Below, piece by piece: positions 28,306-37,635 of a stretch of DNA of 64,000 nucleotides (its first letter is position 1; every line of letters begins with the position of its first letter). The translations under genes and the position numbers were made by a program. This stretch comes from Xanthobacter autotrophicus (GTDB lineage Bacteria > Pseudomonadota > Alphaproteobacteria > Rhizobiales > Xanthobacteraceae): contig NZ_JAIVFN010000001.1 in NCBI RefSeq assembly GCF_030015065.1, positions 1 through 64,000 on the forward strand. Reading direction: 5' to 3'. The notes beneath the pieces were generated by a model that saw only the letters and a list, made by a program, of their open reading frames with translations, ran no database searches and was not told the DNA's origin.

Positions 28306-30738
28306 CTAAGGTGCGTCCGCCGCACGGCTGCCGAGCCAATCCGCACCCACCAGAGTCTCAAGCAGCTTGCGATCTTCCCGCGCGCTCGTGGTGTCGGTCG
28401 CCGGGGGCTTGGGGGTCCGCAATGCGTCGAGGGCCGCCTCCCGTGCCTTCGCCCCTTCGCCAAGGCCGAGATAGGCGAATGCCTGCGCGCGAAGGATGCG
28501 CCGGCCCAGGTCGCGATCGTCCTTCACCCGGCGCCGCGCGCGATCAAGGAGCGCCGACAGGGTTCGGACGGTCTTTTCGTCGGGGCCGTAATAGGATTCC
28601 AGATTGGCGAGTCCGAGTTGGTCCGAAATGGCCTTCTCCTCGCCGACGAGGACAGGGTCGCTGAGCGGGAAGACATAGGTTTCATAGGTCTTGCGCGCGT
28701 CATCCATGCGGCCGAGGGCGGCATAGAGGCCGGCCAGGTTGCGGGCCGGCTCGACGATGGCCCAGCTGTCCCCCTTGCCCGCCGCAACGAGGCTGGCGAC
28801 GGCCCCTTCCCCCAAGCGCAGAGCCAAGGCATGGTCGCCGTCATCGAATGCCAGGAAGGAGCGCTTCAGGTCGAGCCGCACCTGCGTCCGCAGGTTTATG
28901 GTGCCGGTCGCCTCCCGCAGCTTCTGCGCCTCGCCGACGAGTGCGAGCGACAGCCCCCTGTCGGTCTGGTCCGAGGCCATGTCGAGCAGCAGCTCGATGC
29001 GGTCCGATTCGCGGCCGGGCTGGCTGGCGACGATTTCATAGGCCTCGCGCGTATAGCGCACCGTGAGCGCCGGGTTCGTCGTTTCCACCAAGCCGGCGCG
29101 CAGGGTCAGCAGGCGCGCGAGCGCCGTGAGGCGCCCCTCCGGCGCCGCGCGGATCTCGCGGATCGCCTCGTCAGCCATCGCGTCGGCGCGGACGCTGTCG
29201 CCCCACCAGGCCTCGACGGCGCTGATCCAGCCCGCAATCGCCTCGTCGCGGCGGGGATCCTGCGCGGGTAGCCCGCGCGCCAGGCGCCCGACGAATTCCA
29301 CCGCGGCTGCGTAGGACGGGAAGACATAGTCCTTGACCCCCGCATAGTTGATCGTGGTGAGCCGTTCGATCTTTTCGAAATCGCCGAGGGCGACGGTGGC
29401 GACCAGGCGATCGACATCGGCCCATTCGGCGGCTGCGACGCGCGGATAATTGGCGGTCGAGGCGATCTGGGCGCTTTCGATCTGGAGAAGAGCGGCGATC
29501 ACCTGCCGCTCCAGAATGTCCGGCGTGGCGGTGGACAGAGGCGTGTCGGCGTCCGCAATGCCGGACAGGGTAACGGCGCGCTGGACCGCCAGCATGCGGA
29601 GTGCCAGTTCCGCGGAGCCGTTTCGCAAGGCCCGCCGTGCGATGTGGCCGCACATCTGGGCGATGCGCGGGTCATAGGTTCCGCGGTCGATGACCGTGCG
29701 GGCAACGCGCGTTCCGATGAGCGCGGCCACCGTCGCCTCGTTGATACTGGCGAGATAGTTGGCGACGAGGTCCGCGCTCTCCAGCAGAGCCGGATCGTGA
29801 TCCTCGCGGTTCAGCTGGCGCAGCAGATAAAGGTCGCGCGCCGCGTCGTAGCGCTCCTCGCGCAGCGAGCCCAGGGGGACGTCGTTCAGGAGATTCGACA
29901 GGATCTTGTCCGCCAGGATGGCATTGCCGGTCATGATGGCGCGGTCTGCGGCCTGCCGGCACGCCGCCATGCGGGTGGCATCCGGCCTGGCGCTGCCCAG
30001 GCAGTCGTCCGGCCCGGGCAGCGGGTTACGGTCCCGCCCCGCCACCGGTGCCTCCAGCTCGCCGATGACCGTATCGAGCTTCCCGGCATTGACCGCGTCC
30101 ATCCGCCCCTTGCGCGCCAGGACCTGGGCCCGCCGGAAGAAGAAGAGCGCCAGCTCCGGCCGCCCGTCGGCTTGCAGCCGCTGCCCCGTGAGGGCCTCGG
30201 CCATGGCCAGCGTTTCCTCCATGTCGTCGGAAAGCGGGCCGCCCCAGCGGGCGGTCTTTCCCGCCGCCAGCACATTCATCAGAACGTAGAGTTGAGCTTC
30301 GCGAATGTCATAGCGGCGATAGGTTTCGGCGAGTGCCAGTTCCGCCATGACCGTGTCGGGCGCATTCAGAGGCGCCGCAAGGTAGTTCAACAGGACCGAA
30401 TGGACGTTGCCGCGGATTTCCGCGGCGCGGTCCTTCAACCGGGCGCCGGCATATCCGGTCAGGTCGTAGAGGACGAGCAGGAGATCGGGATTTCCCTCGT
30501 CCTCGAGAGCGTCGCGCAGCGGCAACAGCAACGCCATGGCATCCTTCGGCCGTTTGTCCTCGACCAGCCTGTGCGCGGCCCGCAGCCGGTCCCGGATATC
30601 CGACAGGCGTCGCGCGGTGTCGGCCGCGTCCCGGGCCGCCGGCGCAGCCGGTCCGCCTGCAGTCTGCGACCACCCGGGACCAACGCCCGTCAGGGCCATC
30701 ACATGAACGATCAAGCCGATCAGCGCGAGATGCTTCAC
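28306..30738 (-). CDS. secreted helical-repeat (TPR-like) protein
   Basis: An 810-residue protein with a signal peptide (MKHLALIGLIVHVMALTGVG, cleavage near 25) and otherwise almost all alpha-helix. Repeating helix pairs with TPR-like spacing appear throughout, clearest near the C-terminus (residues about 640-780: ARNLAGLYAALGRMDDARKTYE, then RAQAFAYLGLGEGAKAREA). Its ATG overlaps the CHAT gene stop (ATGA). TPR and CHAT proteins are often paired or fused, the repeats acting as the sensing or regulatory part of the protease. A binding platform for the CHAT protein in the periplasm is inferred. Last gene of the minus-strand operon. Confidence 0.75.
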   Translation of the reverse strand: MKHLALIGLIVHVMALTGVGPGWSQTAGGPAAPAARDAADTARRLSDIRDRLRAAHRLVEDKRPKDAMALLLPLRDALEDEGNPDLLLVLYDLTGYAGARLKDRAAEIRGNVHSVLLNYLAAPLNAPDTVMAELALAETYRRYDIREAQLYVLMNVLAAGKTARWGGPLSDDMEETLAMAEALTGQRLQADGRPELALFFFRRAQVLARKGRMDAVNAGKLDTVIGELEAPVAGRDRNPLPGPDDCLGSARPDATRMAACRQAADRAIMTGNAILADKILSNLLNDVPLGSLREERYDAARDLYLLRQLNREDHDPALLESADLVANYLASINEATVAALIGTRVARTVIDRGTYDPRIAQMCGHIARRALRNGSAELALRMLAVQRAVTLSGIADADTPLSTATPDILERQVIAALLQIESAQIASTANYPRVAAAEWADVDRLVATVALGDFEKIERLTTINYAGVKDYVFPSYAAAVEFVGRLARGLPAQDPRRDEAIAGWISAVEAWWGDSVRADAMADEAIREIRAAPEGRLTALARLLTLRAGLVETTNPALTVRYTREAYEIVASQPGRESDRIELLLDMASDQTDRGLSLALVGEAQKLREATGTINLRTQVRLDLKRSFLAFDDGDHALALRLGEGAVASLVAAGKGDSWAIVEPARNLAGLYAALGRMDDARKTYETYVFPLSDPVLVGEEKAISDQLGLANLESYYGPDEKTVRTLSALLDRARRRVKDDRDLGRRILRAQAFAYLGLGEGAKAREAALDALRTPKPPATDTTSAREDRKLLETLVGADWLGSRAADAP

Positions 30739-32435
30739 CGTCCCTCCCCCACCATGACGAAAGGAGCCCAGATCGCCGGATGTGCCAGCGTCGGGTCCGA
30801 GGGATCGGTAATCAGCGCGAGCGTCGCGCGGCGGAAGGCTTCAGCCTTGGCGAGGGTGGGCTCGGTCCGCAACGCGGCAAGGGCCCCGGTCGTCAGCCGC
30901 GCGGCCGCGTCGTCGCGCACCGGCCAGTGCGAGACCAGCAATGTGCGGGCGCCCGCATAGAAGAACGCGCGGGCGAGCCCCGACAGGCCGTCCGCGCCGG
31001 GCGTGCCGTCGCCGCCGGCCGTGTTGCAGGCGGACAGGATCACCCAGTCGGCGGACAGATTGAGCCGTGCCGCTTCGGACGCGGTGAGAAGGCCGTCGTC
31101 CGGTCCATCCACGGCCGGTGGCGTGAAGACGAGGGCAGGTTCCGACAGGCCGGGAATGTCGCCCGCCAGCAGGCCATGGGTGGCGAAGGCGAGGACGCGG
31201 TAGCGGGAGAGGTCGGCCGCCTGGACCGCGCTCTTGGTGGCGGCGGCACCGACCTGCACGGAGTCCGGGGCGGCACCCAGCGCCTCCGCCAGCCGGCGCA
31301 GCTCGCCTTCCGTCTGGGGCAGCGGCGACAGGCTGCGGACGGTTTCCAGATTGACCGCGCCGCCCCGCAGCAGCGTTCCCGCAACATGCTCCGCATTGCT
31401 GGCGACCTGCGCCGGACCGTGACGTCCGCCCAGAAGTGGCGCGCCATAGCCGCGGAACGGCAGGGGGGCCGGCGGCGCGGCAGCGGCGGCGCGCAGGGAT
31501 CTGAGGCTCGACACCGATGGCAATGTCACGATGCCCTGCCGCCGGATCAGCCACGCGGTCTGGCGCAGCGCCGCCGGATCGGTGTCGTCGCCCTGCGGCG
31601 GCTCGGTCACCAGCAGCGCGAAGGGCAGCGAATCGAATGGACGCTCGGCGACGACGAAGACGCGCTCGCGATGCGCCAGCACCTTGTCGAGCGGCGCCAG
31701 GATTCGCCGGAACAGGTCATGGGCGATCGCGCGGCTGAAGCTCACGCGCGCACCGGCGGCGGCGCCCTCGACATCGGTGTCGCCGAAGTCGCGCAGCGCC
31801 GAGCGCAGCACCGCGACCGCCCCCGGATCGAGGCCGGCGCGCAATGCCTTCACCTGCTCGACCAGCACGTCGCGTTCCACCGGCACGCGGTGCCAGTCGG
31901 CAGCATCGTGCGTCACCACCCAGACGAAAGTCTCGCGGGTGGCGACGAAGACCAGCACCAGCGCCTCGTTCTCGCCCAGCAGGGCCTGCGTCGCGGCGAT
32001 GGAGACGGGCTGCGGCTGGGAGAGCTCGGCATAGGAGGGGAAGCGCGCGGCCATGTCGCCGTCGCTCTCGGCGATGCGCGCCTGCAAGGCATCGACTGCG
32101 GCGCGACGGGTCTCCACCACCGGATCATTGCCGCTGTCGGCCGATCCGAGCGCCTGCACCAGCGCCTGGTCGGCGCTCTTCCAGGCGGCGACCAGGTCCT
32201 GCCGCTGGCGCACGAGGCGGGCGAGGTCGTCGGACCCGGCGGCAAAGCGCACGCCGAGTTGCGCCAGCGCCATGCTGGCCGAGGTCAGCATGGCCTTTTG
32301 CGCCGACTGGAAGGCTTCGTCCCGCAATTGGGCGGGGGGCGGCAAGGGGTCCTGCGCCAGACCGGGCGCGATGCCCGACAGGAGCAAGGCGAGCACGCAG
32401 ATCGCAACCAAAGCGGGATGGACGACGCGGCGCAT
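30735..32435 (-). CDS. secreted CHAT-domain protease
   Basis: A 566-residue protein with a signal peptide (about 1-27, ending GIAPGLA), a helical region (30-130) and a CHAT domain (about 150-560), a caspase-related cysteine protease. LAFATHGLLAGD gives His420 and VILSACNTAGGDG gives Cys470, both needed for catalysis. CHAT proteins act in separase-like proteolysis and in several bacterial immunity systems, where helical repeats control them; export is less usual. The ATG at 32435 shares one base with the caspase stop (TGATG), and the stop overlaps the helical-repeat start, so the three genes form one tightly coupled operon. Confidence 0.92.
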   Translation of the reverse strand: MRRVVHPALVAICVLALLLSGIAPGLAQDPLPPPAQLRDEAFQSAQKAMLTSASMALAQLGVRFAAGSDDLARLVRQRQDLVAAWKSADQALVQALGSADSGNDPVVETRRAAVDALQARIAESDGDMAARFPSYAELSQPQPVSIAATQALLGENEALVLVFVATRETFVWVVTHDAADWHRVPVERDVLVEQVKALRAGLDPGAVAVLRSALRDFGDTDVEGAAAGARVSFSRAIAHDLFRRILAPLDKVLAHRERVFVVAERPFDSLPFALLVTEPPQGDDTDPAALRQTAWLIRRQGIVTLPSVSSLRSLRAAAAAPPAPLPFRGYGAPLLGGRHGPAQVASNAEHVAGTLLRGGAVNLETVRSLSPLPQTEGELRRLAEALGAAPDSVQVGAAATKSAVQAADLSRYRVLAFATHGLLAGDIPGLSEPALVFTPPAVDGPDDGLLTASEAARLNLSADWVILSACNTAGGDGTPGADGLSGLARAFFYAGARTLLVSHWPVRDDAAARLTTGALAALRTEPTLAKAEAFRRATLALITDPSDPTLAHPAIWAPFVMVGEGR

Positions 32436-34735
32436 CAGCGGCTCGCCTCCGGCGGCAGCAGATCGAGGGTGAACTGGCGCACCACCACGGAATTCGCCTC
32501 GCCCGCCTCCTCCTCGAACGGGTTGGCCGCGCGCAGGCTCGCATCGACCAGCGCGGCCCGTCCGAGCAGATCGACGAAGGCCCGGTGGCCGGTGCCGCTG
32601 CGCATGGACGCTGCGCCGGCCGCCGCCGCCTCCACGTCGCGCTGCAACAGGTGGCAGAGCGAGGGCGGGATGCCGCCGGCACGGGGCAAGGCGAAGACGA
32701 GGATGCGATGCAGGCCGATCTGGGCGGGGCCGTCCTTGCCCCAGGTCCGCAAGGTCGTGCGCAGCACCATGGGGCTTGCCGCCTTGGCCGGCAGCGTCGC
32801 GATGCAGCCATTCTGGCGCCAGCTGCGCACCGGCAGGTCGATGCCGGCCAAAGGATCGAGAAAGAAGATGCCGAGATCAATGTCGCGATCGGAGCGGTTG
32901 GTGATGGTCAGGCGAACCGTGTCGCAATGGGAGACCGCCGCCGCCGTGCCGCTGTCCACGGGCAAGGGGGGCGAAGCCTGCGAGACCTGTCCGCAACCGC
33001 GCCGCGGATCGGCAAGCTGCGCGGGATCGGTCTCCCGGACCCGGTCGAGGCTGATGTCGATATCGCCCGATGCGCCGTTCGAGCCCATTTCCGCGCTGCT
33101 GGCGACGCGCACGAGATTGGCCGCGCGCGCGTAGGCCCAGACGGCGGTGCGCAGCTGCTGCGCGAGCAGGCCGTCCGGAGAGGTCAAGGGGATCGAGAAG
33201 CTGCGCCCGTAGGCCTGCGGATCGCGGACCAGCAAGCCGCCTTCCGGCACCAGCCAGAGCTGCCCGTCGGCGAGGTGCAGGCGCAGGTCCGCCGGCTGTC
33301 CGGGCTCCGCCATCTCGACCCCGATGGCCGGCGCGCCCTCACGCGGGCGCAGGGCGAGCGCGAGTGCTTGGGCCACTCTCGGCTCGTCGACGCCCGCCAC
33401 CCGGAAGCGGAAGGCGACGCCCGGGCGCTCCATTTGCGCCCACAGATCGCCACCGGCTTCGGTCCGGCCGCCCGCAGATGCCGGTGCTTCAGCCAGGGGC
33501 GCGCGGCTTTCGCCAGCCGTGGTGGCCGCGAGCCGCGCCATGCCGAGCCGGCGCGCGTCCGCCAGCGGGCCGTCGAACAAAGCGATCTCGGCGCCCACGT
33601 CGAACCCCTGCAGGGCACCGGCCTCGATCACCAGGTCGGCGCCGTCGCGCCGCGCGGGGAAACGCGGAACGGATCCCGGCTGCACGCCGGACACGCCGTG
33701 GTCGAGGTCGCCCTCGAACACCGGCAAGGGGGCGTGGGCGAGGCGCGCGGCCGCGGCGATGTCGAGGGAAACCATGCGGGCGAGATCGCGAAAGGTGCGC
33801 GCCCGCCCGGTTTCGAGCGCGCGCAGGAGGTGCCAGGTGAACACGCCGAACATCGCCTGCGGCGCGTCACCCGCGGCGCTTTTTCCGGCAAGCCCCGCCG
33901 CAGGCGCCGGATAGGCCCGCTCGATGGCCGGAGTCCAGGAATCGACCGCGAAGAACGCGATCAGCGAGCCCGTGTCGGCCTTGGAGGGGCGTTCGAACCC
34001 TCGCAGTGTGCCGCCGCGCTCCGGCGCGGATGTCGGCGCGGCCTCGGGCGCCGGGGGCGGCACCCCGAGCATCGTCGCATCAATGCCCCGCGTGGCGTCG
34101 GCCGAGCGCGTGACGGTTCCCGCATGGCAGGCATCGACGATGACCCAGACCGTCGCGCCCTTGGCCCGGATGCGGTCGAGCGCGGCGCCGAGCTCGTTGT
34201 CCACGATGGCATTGCGAATGGTCTTCGCCGCCGCATCGTACAGACCGGCATCCTTGGGGAGCAGAACCTGGTCGCGGCCCCCCGCCTCGGGCTCGGCGCC
34301 CGCGGCCGTCGGCGCCTGCGGCTGGGTGGTGCCGTGGCCGGAGAAGTGGAACAGGACGAAATCGCCGGGCCCGGCGCGATCCGCGAGGCGGGCGAGGCCG
34401 TCCAGGATGGCCGAGCGCACCGGCGCCGCCAGGGGGCGCGGCGTATCGGCGGCCTCCGGCAATCCCTCGGCCAGCACCTCGATGTCGGCGGCGTCGAAGG
34501 CGTGGCGGGTGAGGTAGCGCCACAGCAGAATCACATCATTGCGCGGACCCGCGAGGGCGCGGATCTGCGGTTCGTCATATGCGGCGACGCCCACCAGAAG
34601 CGCGAGATTGCGCGCCGACGCAAGGTTTGGCGCCAAAAGCACGACGAGGGCGACAAGACAGCCGAACCCGCGCGACACGCGCCCCATCGACACCCGGGAC
34701 ATGGCGCGGCTGCTCAAAGGGGGCCTCGACGACAT
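32435..34735 (-). CDS. secreted caspase-fold (peptidase C14) protease, second of two
   Basis: A 766-residue protein from the ATG at 34735 (GGGG lies just upstream; a TTG at 34780 and ATGs at 34702 and 34687 are alternatives). Signal peptide ends near LAPNLASA. The caspase domain carries LFHFSGHGTTQ (His134) and WVIVDACHAGTV (Cys203). The middle is a long Pro/Ala-rich and beta-rich stretch, and the C-terminal 170 residues (VRLTITNRSDRDIDLGIFFLD) resemble the end of the first caspase in this window. The two differ strongly elsewhere, so the duplication is old or they were brought together. First of the caspase-CHAT-helical-repeat operon. Confidence 0.87.
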   Translation of the reverse strand: MSSRPPLSSRAMSRVSMGRVSRGFGCLVALVVLLAPNLASARNLALLVGVAAYDEPQIRALAGPRNDVILLWRYLTRHAFDAADIEVLAEGLPEAADTPRPLAAPVRSAILDGLARLADRAGPGDFVLFHFSGHGTTQPQAPTAAGAEPEAGGRDQVLLPKDAGLYDAAAKTIRNAIVDNELGAALDRIRAKGATVWVIVDACHAGTVTRSADATRGIDATMLGVPPPAPEAAPTSAPERGGTLRGFERPSKADTGSLIAFFAVDSWTPAIERAYPAPAAGLAGKSAAGDAPQAMFGVFTWHLLRALETGRARTFRDLARMVSLDIAAAARLAHAPLPVFEGDLDHGVSGVQPGSVPRFPARRDGADLVIEAGALQGFDVGAEIALFDGPLADARRLGMARLAATTAGESRAPLAEAPASAGGRTEAGGDLWAQMERPGVAFRFRVAGVDEPRVAQALALALRPREGAPAIGVEMAEPGQPADLRLHLADGQLWLVPEGGLLVRDPQAYGRSFSIPLTSPDGLLAQQLRTAVWAYARAANLVRVASSAEMGSNGASGDIDISLDRVRETDPAQLADPRRGCGQVSQASPPLPVDSGTAAAVSHCDTVRLTITNRSDRDIDLGIFFLDPLAGIDLPVRSWRQNGCIATLPAKAASPMVLRTTLRTWGKDGPAQIGLHRILVFALPRAGGIPPSLCHLLQRDVEAAAAGAASMRSGTGHRAFVDLLGRAALVDASLRAANPFEEEAGEANSVVVRQFTLDLLPPEASR

Positions 34736-34818
34736 GTCCCCGACCCAGCCATGATCCGGTAATCCCTCCCGTTTTTCCAACTATAGGGTGTGGACACAGG
34801 GCCCGGAAGAGGCCGGGG

Positions 34819-35340
34819 TCAGGCGCGGCAGCCGGTCAACTTCCACAGCCCGTCCGGCGGAATGAAGCGTCGCCCCTCGCGCTTCCAGTTCCAGAACGCC
34901 TTGGAGAGGCCCGGAAGCTGGATCAGCGGAGGAGCCAGGGGCCGGCCCTCGCCGGCTGGGTCCACCCGCTTCAGGTCGTCGCCGAAATAATACAGGAGGG
35001 ACGACGGCGCCGTCGTCGTCTTGAACCCCTTGCGGCTGCCCTCCGGCGGAACCAGCATGAAGACATGAGTTGCGCTGAAGCCGGGCGGGTCGGCGACGCC
35101 GAACTCGGCGGCGAGCTTCTGCCGGTTTTCGGCGAGGCGGATCACCCAGGGCCGCTCCGAGGACGTGCCCGGTTTCAGCGGATGGGTAATCTCCCAGGAA
35201 TTGGCGACACCTTCCGGCGCGCCCCAGTCGTCGTCGGCGTCGAGCGGAGTGTAGACTGCCTGATCGAGGGGGCAGTCGAGAGCCGGCGCCGGCATGGCTG
35301 TCGCAACGAGGACGAAGGCGGCGCAGACGCATCGGATCAT
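34819..35340 (-). CDS. small secreted protein of unknown family
   Basis: A 173-residue protein from the ATG at 35340, supported by GAGG about 8 bases upstream. A signal peptide covers about residues 1-20 (ending MPAPA), followed by LDCPLDQAVYTPLDADDDW; two cysteines (near the mature start and at the last residues) could pair. No family is recognised. It lies 83 bases upstream of the second caspase gene on the same strand, so it may be the first gene of that operon and share its envelope role. Confidence 0.65.
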   Translation of the reverse strand: MIRCVCAAFVLVATAMPAPALDCPLDQAVYTPLDADDDWGAPEGVANSWEITHPLKPGTSSERPWVIRLAENRQKLAAEFGVADPPGFSATHVFMLVPPEGSRKGFKTTTAPSSLLYYFGDDLKRVDPAGEGRPLAPPLIQLPGLSKAFWNWKREGRRFIPPDGLWKLTGCRA

Positions 35341-35374
35341 GAATCGACCTCGTGCAGATTGCACGCGAGGTTAA

Positions 35375-35418
35375 GCATTTTCGAGCGAAGTGGATACCGG
35401 TTCGCGTGAAGAAAACGC
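35375..35418. repeat. palindromic intergenic repeat, family B, copy 2
   Basis: Homologous to 16422-16466: outer arms GCATTTTC (35375-35382) and GAAAACGC (35411-35418), inner arms GCGAA (35385-35389) and TTCGC (35401-35405). It sits at the right edge of the caspase island, upstream of the small secreted protein gene. Confidence 0.7.
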
Positions 35419-35494
35419 ATTGAAATAGAGCGACTTCCGTAGGCCGGGACGAGCGAGGGTCGCTCTCGCGAGGCGATGGGGCCACAAGAGGTGA

Positions 35495-36526
35495 ATGTTG
35501 CGGATGAATGAGGACGGTATCGACAGGCCGGCGGTGCTCGCGGCGATCCGGATGGATCGCCATGCGGTGGACCGGCTGGCCGCCCGTGGCCTCATAACCG
35601 GGGACGCGCGGGATCAGGCCCTCGCCTTGATCGAGCCGCCGCGCCGTTGGGGGCTGTGGGCCGGTCGGCTGCTGGGGACGGTCGGAGCGGCGCTGGTGCT
35701 CTCCGGCATCGTCTATTTCTTCGCCTTCAACTGGAATGCCATCCCGCCCTTCGCCAAGCTGGGGGCGATTGCGGCCATGATCGCCGCGGCCTGCCTTGCC
35801 GTCGCCCTCCTCGGCTTCGGCCGGCGGGCGTCGGAGCCTGCGGCTGCGGCGGCAGTGACCCTCGTGGGCGTCTTCCTCGCCGTCGAAGGCCAGATCTACC
35901 AGACCGGCGCCGATGCCTGGACGCTGTTTGCCGCCTGGGCCGGGCTGACCCTGGCGTGGGCGCTGCTCGCCTGCTCGGCGGCCACATGGGCGGTGTGGAT
36001 CGCCGTCGCCGCGGTGACGCTCATCACCTGGTGGGACCAGACGCAGCCCGCCGACGCAAGCTTCCATACCGGCAGGAGCCTCAGCCTGATGGTGCTCTTC
36101 GGCATGGCGCTGGGCGCGCGGGAGGCGCTGGCGGCGCGGGGTTTCTCCTGGCCTGCGGCGCGCTGGACGCGATTTTATCTCGCCTTGCCGATCCTTGTGG
36201 CGGGAGCCCAGCTGGCCTTCTTCCTGCTTGAGGATCTGCGGGGCTTCGGTCCCGCCGAATGGGCGGCCATCGCGTTGATCACCCTCGCCCTCGCCGCCAT
36301 GGGCACGGTGTACCGATATGCGATCCCCGACGTGGTCATGCTGGCGGCGGTGACCCTCGCGGGATGCGCCATCGCCGACTTCGCGTTGTTCAGGCTGCTC
36401 GCCAACGGCAGCAGGCGGACCGACATGGGCACCTTTTTCCTCATGGGGCTCGCCACCCTTGCCCTGTTCGCGGCCGCCGTTGCCTGGCTCAGGTCGGTCT
36501 CGCGGCGGATGGAGGTCCGGCCATGA
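35495..36526 (+). CDS. DUF2157 polytopic membrane protein
   Basis: A 343-residue inner-membrane protein with a short cytoplasmic N-terminus (LAARGLITGDARDQALALI, the DUF2157 entry motif) and about ten helices. The motif LSGIVYFFAFNWNAIPPFAKL is characteristic of the family. Function is unknown. Its stop overlaps the next start (ATGA), and it heads a three-gene operon with DUF4401 and GDYXXLXY proteins, a grouping known from many bacteria. Confidence 0.85.
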   Translation: MLRMNEDGIDRPAVLAAIRMDRHAVDRLAARGLITGDARDQALALIEPPRRWGLWAGRLLGTVGAALVLSGIVYFFAFNWNAIPPFAKLGAIAAMIAAACLAVALLGFGRRASEPAAAAAVTLVGVFLAVEGQIYQTGADAWTLFAAWAGLTLAWALLACSAATWAVWIAVAAVTLITWWDQTQPADASFHTGRSLSLMVLFGMALGAREALAARGFSWPAARWTRFYLALPILVAGAQLAFFLLEDLRGFGPAEWAAIALITLALAAMGTVYRYAIPDVVMLAAVTLAGCAIADFALFRLLANGSRRTDMGTFFLMGLATLALFAAAVAWLRSVSRRMEVRP

Positions 36527-37635
36527 CCCGTCCGTCCATTGATGCCGCGACCCTCATTAACGCCTGGCAGGCCTCCGGCGTGCTGCCGCCGGACGCGCAT
36601 GCGGCCGTGGTGGAGGCGGTTCTCGCCTCCGCGGCCGAGGAACGTCCCCCGCTCTACCTCAAGATCCTCTCCGCCGTCGGCACCTTGCTGGCGACCCTGT
36701 TCTTCCTCGCCTTCCTGTTCGTCGCCGACATCATCTCGCTCAAAAGCGGCAGCAGTCTTCTGGGATGGGGCCTTGCCTTCCTCGCAGCCGGCATCGGGCT
36801 GTCGCTGGTCCTTCCGCGCATCGCCGAGGGCATCGGCCGCAGCGTGCTTGCTCAGACGGCCTTCACCGCCATGGCGCTCGGCAAGGTGATGAGCGTGTTC
36901 GGCGTCGTCCTGCTTGCCGGGACAGACACGCCCTGGGTGCCGACCGCCGCCATCGCCGCCGTGACCATCGCCACCTATCCGGTCTCCGCCTCGTCCCTGG
37001 ACCGCGTCCTGTCGCCTTATGCCGTCGCGGCCTCGGCGCTTGCGGAGATCCTGGGGCGCTCGACCTTCAATACCGATCCCAGCCTCCTGCTCGCCGCCTT
37101 CTATGGGATGGCCACAGCCGTGGCGGGGCTTCTGATCCTGGTCCATCGGGTGCCGCTGGCGCTGCGGCCCATCGGGATCGCCGCCCTCGCAGCCATGGGC
37201 ACCATCGTCTGTATTCTCGCCTCGGGCCACGATGCGGGATTGTGGGCGAACCGCCACCCGCTGGATCCGCGCCCGATCGAGACGATCCTCACGCTGTCGC
37301 TGATCGGCACCCTCGCCTGGGTCGCGGGCGGGGTCGGCCGGCTTGCCGAGCCCCCGCTGGCCGCAGCGGCGGCCGGCATCGTCCTCCTCGGCCTCGCCGG
37401 AGCGCCGGGCGTCAGCTTCGCCCTGCTCGTCCTCATCGTCGGCCATGCCCTCCACGACGTGCCGCTGCGGGTCGTCGGCGTGCTGGCGCTGCCGGTCTTC
37501 CTGGTGCTCTGGTACTATGGGCGCGACCTGTCGTTCCTGGAGAAATCGGCCACGCTGGTCGGCAGCGGCCTGCTGCTGCTCGGCGGGCAGTTCGTCATCG
37601 CCCGCGCCGGCTGGGATCGGGAGGAGACGCCATGA
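36523..37635 (+). CDS. DUF4401 polytopic membrane protein
   Basis: A 370-residue protein starting at the ATG at 36523, which overlaps the DUF2157 stop. A short soluble N-terminus (MTRPSIDAATLINAW) is followed by about ten membrane helices. The position between DUF2157 and a GDYXXLXY protein and the end LWYYGRDLSFLEKSATLVGSG match DUF4401. Function unknown; probably forms a membrane complex with its neighbours. Stop overlaps the next ATG. Confidence 0.85.
   Translation: MTRPSIDAATLINAWQASGVLPPDAHAAVVEAVLASAAEERPPLYLKILSAVGTLLATLFFLAFLFVADIISLKSGSSLLGWGLAFLAAGIGLSLVLPRIAEGIGRSVLAQTAFTAMALGKVMSVFGVVLLAGTDTPWVPTAAIAAVTIATYPVSASSLDRVLSPYAVAASALAEILGRSTFNTDPSLLLAAFYGMATAVAGLLILVHRVPLALRPIGIAALAAMGTIVCILASGHDAGLWANRHPLDPRPIETILTLSLIGTLAWVAGGVGRLAEPPLAAAAAGIVLLGLAGAPGVSFALLVLIVGHALHDVPLRVVGVLALPVFLVLWYYGRDLSFLEKSATLVGSGLLLLGGQFVIARAGWDREETP

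Noticed and set aside
31844-34762. 972-codon plus-strand frame opposite the CHAT and second caspase genes
   Set aside because: Shadow; the minus-strand genes have intact catalytic motifs and overlapping starts and stops.
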